Below are positions 60,777 through 64,000 of a stretch of 64,000 nucleotides of DNA, in pieces. The notes beneath the pieces were generated by a model. It saw nothing but the letters and a program-made list of their open reading frames with translations. It had not been told where the DNA came from and made no database searches. This DNA comes from Plantago major. Taxonomy: Eukaryota; Streptophyta; Magnoliopsida; Lamiales; Plantaginaceae. The position numbers and the translations under genes are program-made. Position 1 is the first letter of the stretch. The number at the start of each line of letters is the position of its first letter. The stretch lies in assembly GCA_026545765.1 (NCBI GenBank), contig CM048841.1:5465712-5529711 (forward strand), read 5' to 3'.

Positions 60777-62203
60777 AGATTCTTATGCGATCGCAATCTA
60801 GGATTGTATATTCTATAAGCTTGACTATTTTGAGAGTATCCTACAAAGATTCCTTTATCACTTTTAGCATCAAACTTCCCTAGATGTTCTCTATCATTGA
60901 GTATGTAACACACACATCCAAATACATGAAAGTACTTGAGATTGGGCTTTCTACCTTTCAACATCTCATATGGAGTGGTTAGAGACCCTGGACGAAGATA
61001 GACACGATTGATTATGTGACAAGCAGTGTTCACAGCTTCAGCCCACAACCTTTTTGATAGGTTCATTGAGCTCAACATCACTCTAGCCATTTCTTGAAGA
61101 GTCCTGTTTTTCCTTTCAGCAACACCATTTTGTTGTGGTGTCTTAGGAGCTGAGTATTCATGCATGATTCCTTTCTTTTCACAGTACTTATCAAAGAATT
61201 GATTCTCGAATTCTTTACCATGGTCAGATCGAATTCTTTGAACAAGAGTAGAGTACTGATTACAGCATTTTGTATGCCAGTTTTTGAAGGATTCAAAAGT
61301 TTCTAATTTTTCTTTCAAGAAGTTGACCCAAGTGTATCTAGAGAAATCATCAACGATAACACAGATATACCAGGCTCCTCCTAAGCTTTTAGCTTCTATA
61401 GGGCCCATGAGATCCATATGCAGGAGTTCAAAGCAGTTAAAAGTACCTCTTTGTTGTCCTTCAATCAGAAGTGGCTGATGTGTCACCTTGGTTTGTTTTC
61501 CCATAAGACAGTCGCCACACACATGTTTCCCTACATTGCTAAGCTTTGGCACTCCTGTCACCACATTATTTTTGATGATCTTCTCCAGATTTCTGTAGTT
61601 GACATGTCCCAATTTCTTATGCCACAGTGTTGCATCATCATGTTGAGCAACATTGCATTTGAGAGGAATGTCCATCACATAGCAGTTGTCCTGTGATCTC
61701 ACACCAGTCATTACAGTTAATTTGTCCACACAAGTATAAACTTCGCAAGAACGTTTATTAAACTTGACTTTCAGATCATCATCACACAGGTGGCTTATAC
61801 TAACAAGATTAGCAGTTAACCCTTCAACAAGAAGAACATTCGAGAGTTTCGGATATCCTTTAAGGCACAGTGTTCCCTTTCCAAGTATTTTGCTTTGGTA
61901 TCCTCCTCCATATGTTACCGTACCTGTCCTTTGAGCTACAAGGTTTGACAGATTTGACGGGTTACCGGTCATGTGCCTAGAACAACCACTGTCGAAGTAC
62001 CATTTTCCTGCATTGTTAGGAGAAGTAGCAACAGAAAAAGCAACATTGCAAGTATGATTTTCTTTAGCTACCCAAACATGTTTCGAAACACTCTTGTGTT
62101 TTCTTATCTGTCCTGGAGATTTGTCTTGTTTAGGAGAGCTAGGAAAGCACTTTAGAGTCTTAAGATTACATCTTTCAGTCTCTGTTGAAGTGGATGTTAT
62201 CAC
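60773..62203 (-). pseudogene. Sirevirus-like protease and integrase, one long open frame
   Basis: 476 codons without a stop. Protease active site WYFDSGCSRHMTG. Integrase zinc region LWHKKLGHVNYRN with CGDCLMGKQ. The core holds HMDLMGPIE, VDDFSRYTW, RSDHGKEFEN and PQQNGVAERKNRTLQE, supplying the D,D,E catalytic residues. HVFGCVCYILND and KGIFVGYSQNSQAYRIYN follow. The frame ends just before the linker start at 60776, overlapping by four bases, so a single frameshift separates IN from RT. This is the best preserved retroelement domain in the window. Confidence 0.9.
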
Positions 62204-62297
62204 AACATTGCGACTAGCATAAGCTTTTGTCTGAAAAACTGGATGGGAGGAATTGTGGAGAGATTCTTGAGGTTGGAGGTCTCAACATGTTCACTCT

Positions 62298-63984
62298 TTA
62301 AGTCCTTTTGGTACTTGAAGCGGTAAGGCTTTTGTGACCTGATTTAAGGCGATAAGTGCACACAAACAAAGCTTTTTCTTTGACAAATGTAGGACCTTTT
62401 ATGAGCTCAGAAAGAGGTTTGACAACTTTTGAGGTATTAGTGTCAACAGTGTCGTTCATGTTGCTCCCAAGTTCATCACAACTACTTGTGTACCCTAAAC
62501 CAGTGGTCCTATCATTGTTCACATCAAGCATCTCATTAAGTCTAGAAGTAGAAGAGTTCCATTTTGCAATTACCTTCTTTTCATTATCTAGCTCAGAGAT
62601 TACTTTGAACAGCTCAGAGTCCTTCTTTGTTAATTCAGCTTCTAGTTTGACAATGGTGTCTTTCAGATTGTGGTTCTCCTTCTCAGTTTTCTTGAGGAGT
62701 TTTCTGAGAGTCTTCCATTCACTGAAGAGTTTCTCATACATCTGTTGCAGTTCCTTCACCATTTGATCTGCATTAACTTCCTCTTCGACGGACTATCTAT
62801 ATCGTAATCCATGATCCATGTAGACATAAAACATTAGATATTCCTGACTTTTCAGGTTTGGTTAGTGCCAAGATTTCACAGTTCTCAGAGTCATCATAGT
62901 CAAAGAAGATTTCTAATCCCGATGTTGTCTTGACAATGTTGTCCCAACATTGGTCATCAACATGGTAAGTGGATGAGCGGAGAGCTCTGGCATTGGTAGT
63001 TGAATCATCTTCTTTTTCTTCATCTTCCTGTTCTTCATCTGAGTCATCACTGAGACAAGCAAGAAGATTCTTTTTCTCTTTTCTGAGATTGTTAGCACAT
63101 TCATTTTGATAATGACCCCATCCTTGGCATTCAAAACATCTAATCTTACTAAGAGGAGTGCGATCGAAATCAGATTCAGAGCTAGTTTTGGAAGCAGAAC
63201 CAGTTTTGAAAGTATTGGTTTTCTTTTTGAAAGTTTTAGTTCCACTTGAGGATCCTTGACCAGAGTTTTTCCTGAATCTAAGTTTGTTGAACTTCCTCAC
63301 AAGATTGTTGAAAGCTTCCTCAGTCATATTGTCTGACTCATCACTACTACTATCAGGCTTGGAAGATTTTGCTTTAGAAACAGAGTGAAGGGAAATACTA
63401 TGAGTTTTCATACCTTGTCTCTCATTTTCATTTAGTTCAAAGTTTTTCAAATTGTTCAACAGGGTATGAAAATCCATAGTTGCCAAGTTATGAGTGTCTT
63501 CCAAAATAGTGACTTTGGTATTAAATCTTGAGGAAAGAAATCGAACAGCTTTGGAAACAAGTTGCCTATTAGAAATAGCTTCTCCCAGTCTTTGGACTTC
63601 ATTTGAGAGAGTCAAAAGTTTTTCAAAATAGGAGTTGGTTTCTTCCTCCGCCATTCTTAGATTTTCAAATTGAGACCAAAGCATTCTAAGTTTAGTATGT
63701 TTGACACTAGCATCCCCTTCACAATGACTCTGAAGTAATTCCCAAGCTTGTTTTGCGAAGAGTACGCTTTGAATGATTTTAAACATATGAGAATCTACAT
63801 GACCAAAGATAGCATTTAAAGCTTTTTCATTATAAGAGCTAAAAAGTATGTCACCTGCAGAGAAGCGTTCTTCAGGTATGGGGAGAATGTCACCATCAGC
63901 ATCAGGTCCTTCAGTTGGCCAGGTGTATCCTTCCAGAATGGATCTCCAAGCACGGCCATCAAGGGACTTGATGTATGTCCTCAT
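62298..63984 (-). pseudogene. Sirevirus-like gag, two frames
   Basis: The first frame (63984-62797, 395 codons) starts at an internal Met; more N-terminal gag may lie outside. It holds AWELLQSHCEGDASVKHTKL and LRMLWSQFENLRM, typical of the UBN2-type Gag, a Ser/Lys-rich stretch, a zinc knuckle CFECQGWGHYQNEC with correct spacing, and an acidic tail. The second frame (62762-62298) is a coiled coil (KLLKKTEKENHNLKDTIVKL, then LEAELTKKDSELFKVISELD) and TGLGY, as in the long C-terminal Gag part of Sireviruses. A stop at about 62797 and a shift separate them. Confidence 0.85.
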
Positions 63985-64000
63985 CCGAATTTGCCAGTAA

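Larger units (their letters stand above)
54490..64000 (-). mobile_element. Second Sirevirus-like copia, 3' LTR to gag, runs off the window
   Basis: On the minus strand the order from the window edge is gag (63984-62298), protease-integrase (62203-60773), linker-RT (60776-59141), RNase H (59057-58791), a further ORF (57461-56044), polypurine-like tracts, and the 3' LTR (55334-54490). The LTR begins TGTTAGAACTTATGATCC on the plus strand, as in the element at 35111-43948. CAAGA at 54485-54489 would be half of its target duplication. It interrupts the plus-strand copia and is therefore younger than it. Confidence 0.9.

Overview
This window is nuclear DNA of a flowering plant, most likely a eudicot. 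The evidence is spliced genes with GT-AG introns, a plant-type proteasome alpha-5 gene, a receptor-like kinase of the At1g80640 type, a DREB-type AP2/ERF gene, and many plant transposon families (Ty1/copia, Sirevirus-like, CACTA, hAT, Tourist, Stowaway, Mutator-like, SINE). I cannot name the species; an asterid such as Lamiales is a guess. No bacterial genes, CRISPR arrays, rRNA genes or intact tRNA genes were seen.

Layout. 1-2582 is transposon debris: the 5' end of a minus-strand copia element, a Tourist MITE, a hAT MITE and an integrase fragment. 2583-20595 is the gene-rich part. It holds PAE (20S proteasome alpha-5, nine exons, 3310-6188, +), a conserved five-exon protein of unknown function (9173-12785, -), and a ten-exon receptor-like kinase with a degenerate catalytic loop (18248-20595, +). 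Between and inside these genes lie a 1.7-kb Mutator-like element with a solo LTR inside it, several Stowaway MITEs and a SINE. 21260-28524 is a copia element with a perfect CTATG target duplication; its gag was later hit by a CACTA and a hAT element. Beside it is a decayed twin-CX9C (COA4-like) pseudogene (28770-28994, -). 29404-30187 is a solo LTR related to the LTR at 358-1166. 31579-32301 (-) is an intact single-exon DREB A-4/TINY-like gene.

35111-64000 is almost entirely nested retroelements. There is an old 8.8-kb Sirevirus-like element (35111-43948, -) with a Tourist MITE in one LTR. A coiled-coil-encoding pseudogene (44086-50370, -) is split by a 4.7-kb copia (44703-49373, -). A plus-strand copia (50699-54489) is cut by a second Sirevirus-like element (54490 to beyond the window, -), which carries an extra ORF between RNase H and the 3' LTR. 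All retroelement reading frames contain stops or frameshifts.

Four genes look functional: the proteasome subunit, the unknown coiled-coil/PDLNM protein, the receptor-like (pseudo)kinase and the ERF. They do not form a pathway. The less usual signals are the HGN/DLG kinase, the CACTA element carrying a CCACCA-rich block, the occupied-versus-empty Tourist site in paired LTRs, the extra ORF of the second Sirevirus-like element, and a palindromic CAATGTTG...CAACATTG motif scattered through both Sirevirus-like elements. Exon boundaries, target duplications and LTR limits were read by eye from the sequence. Family names come from memory of motifs, not from a search.
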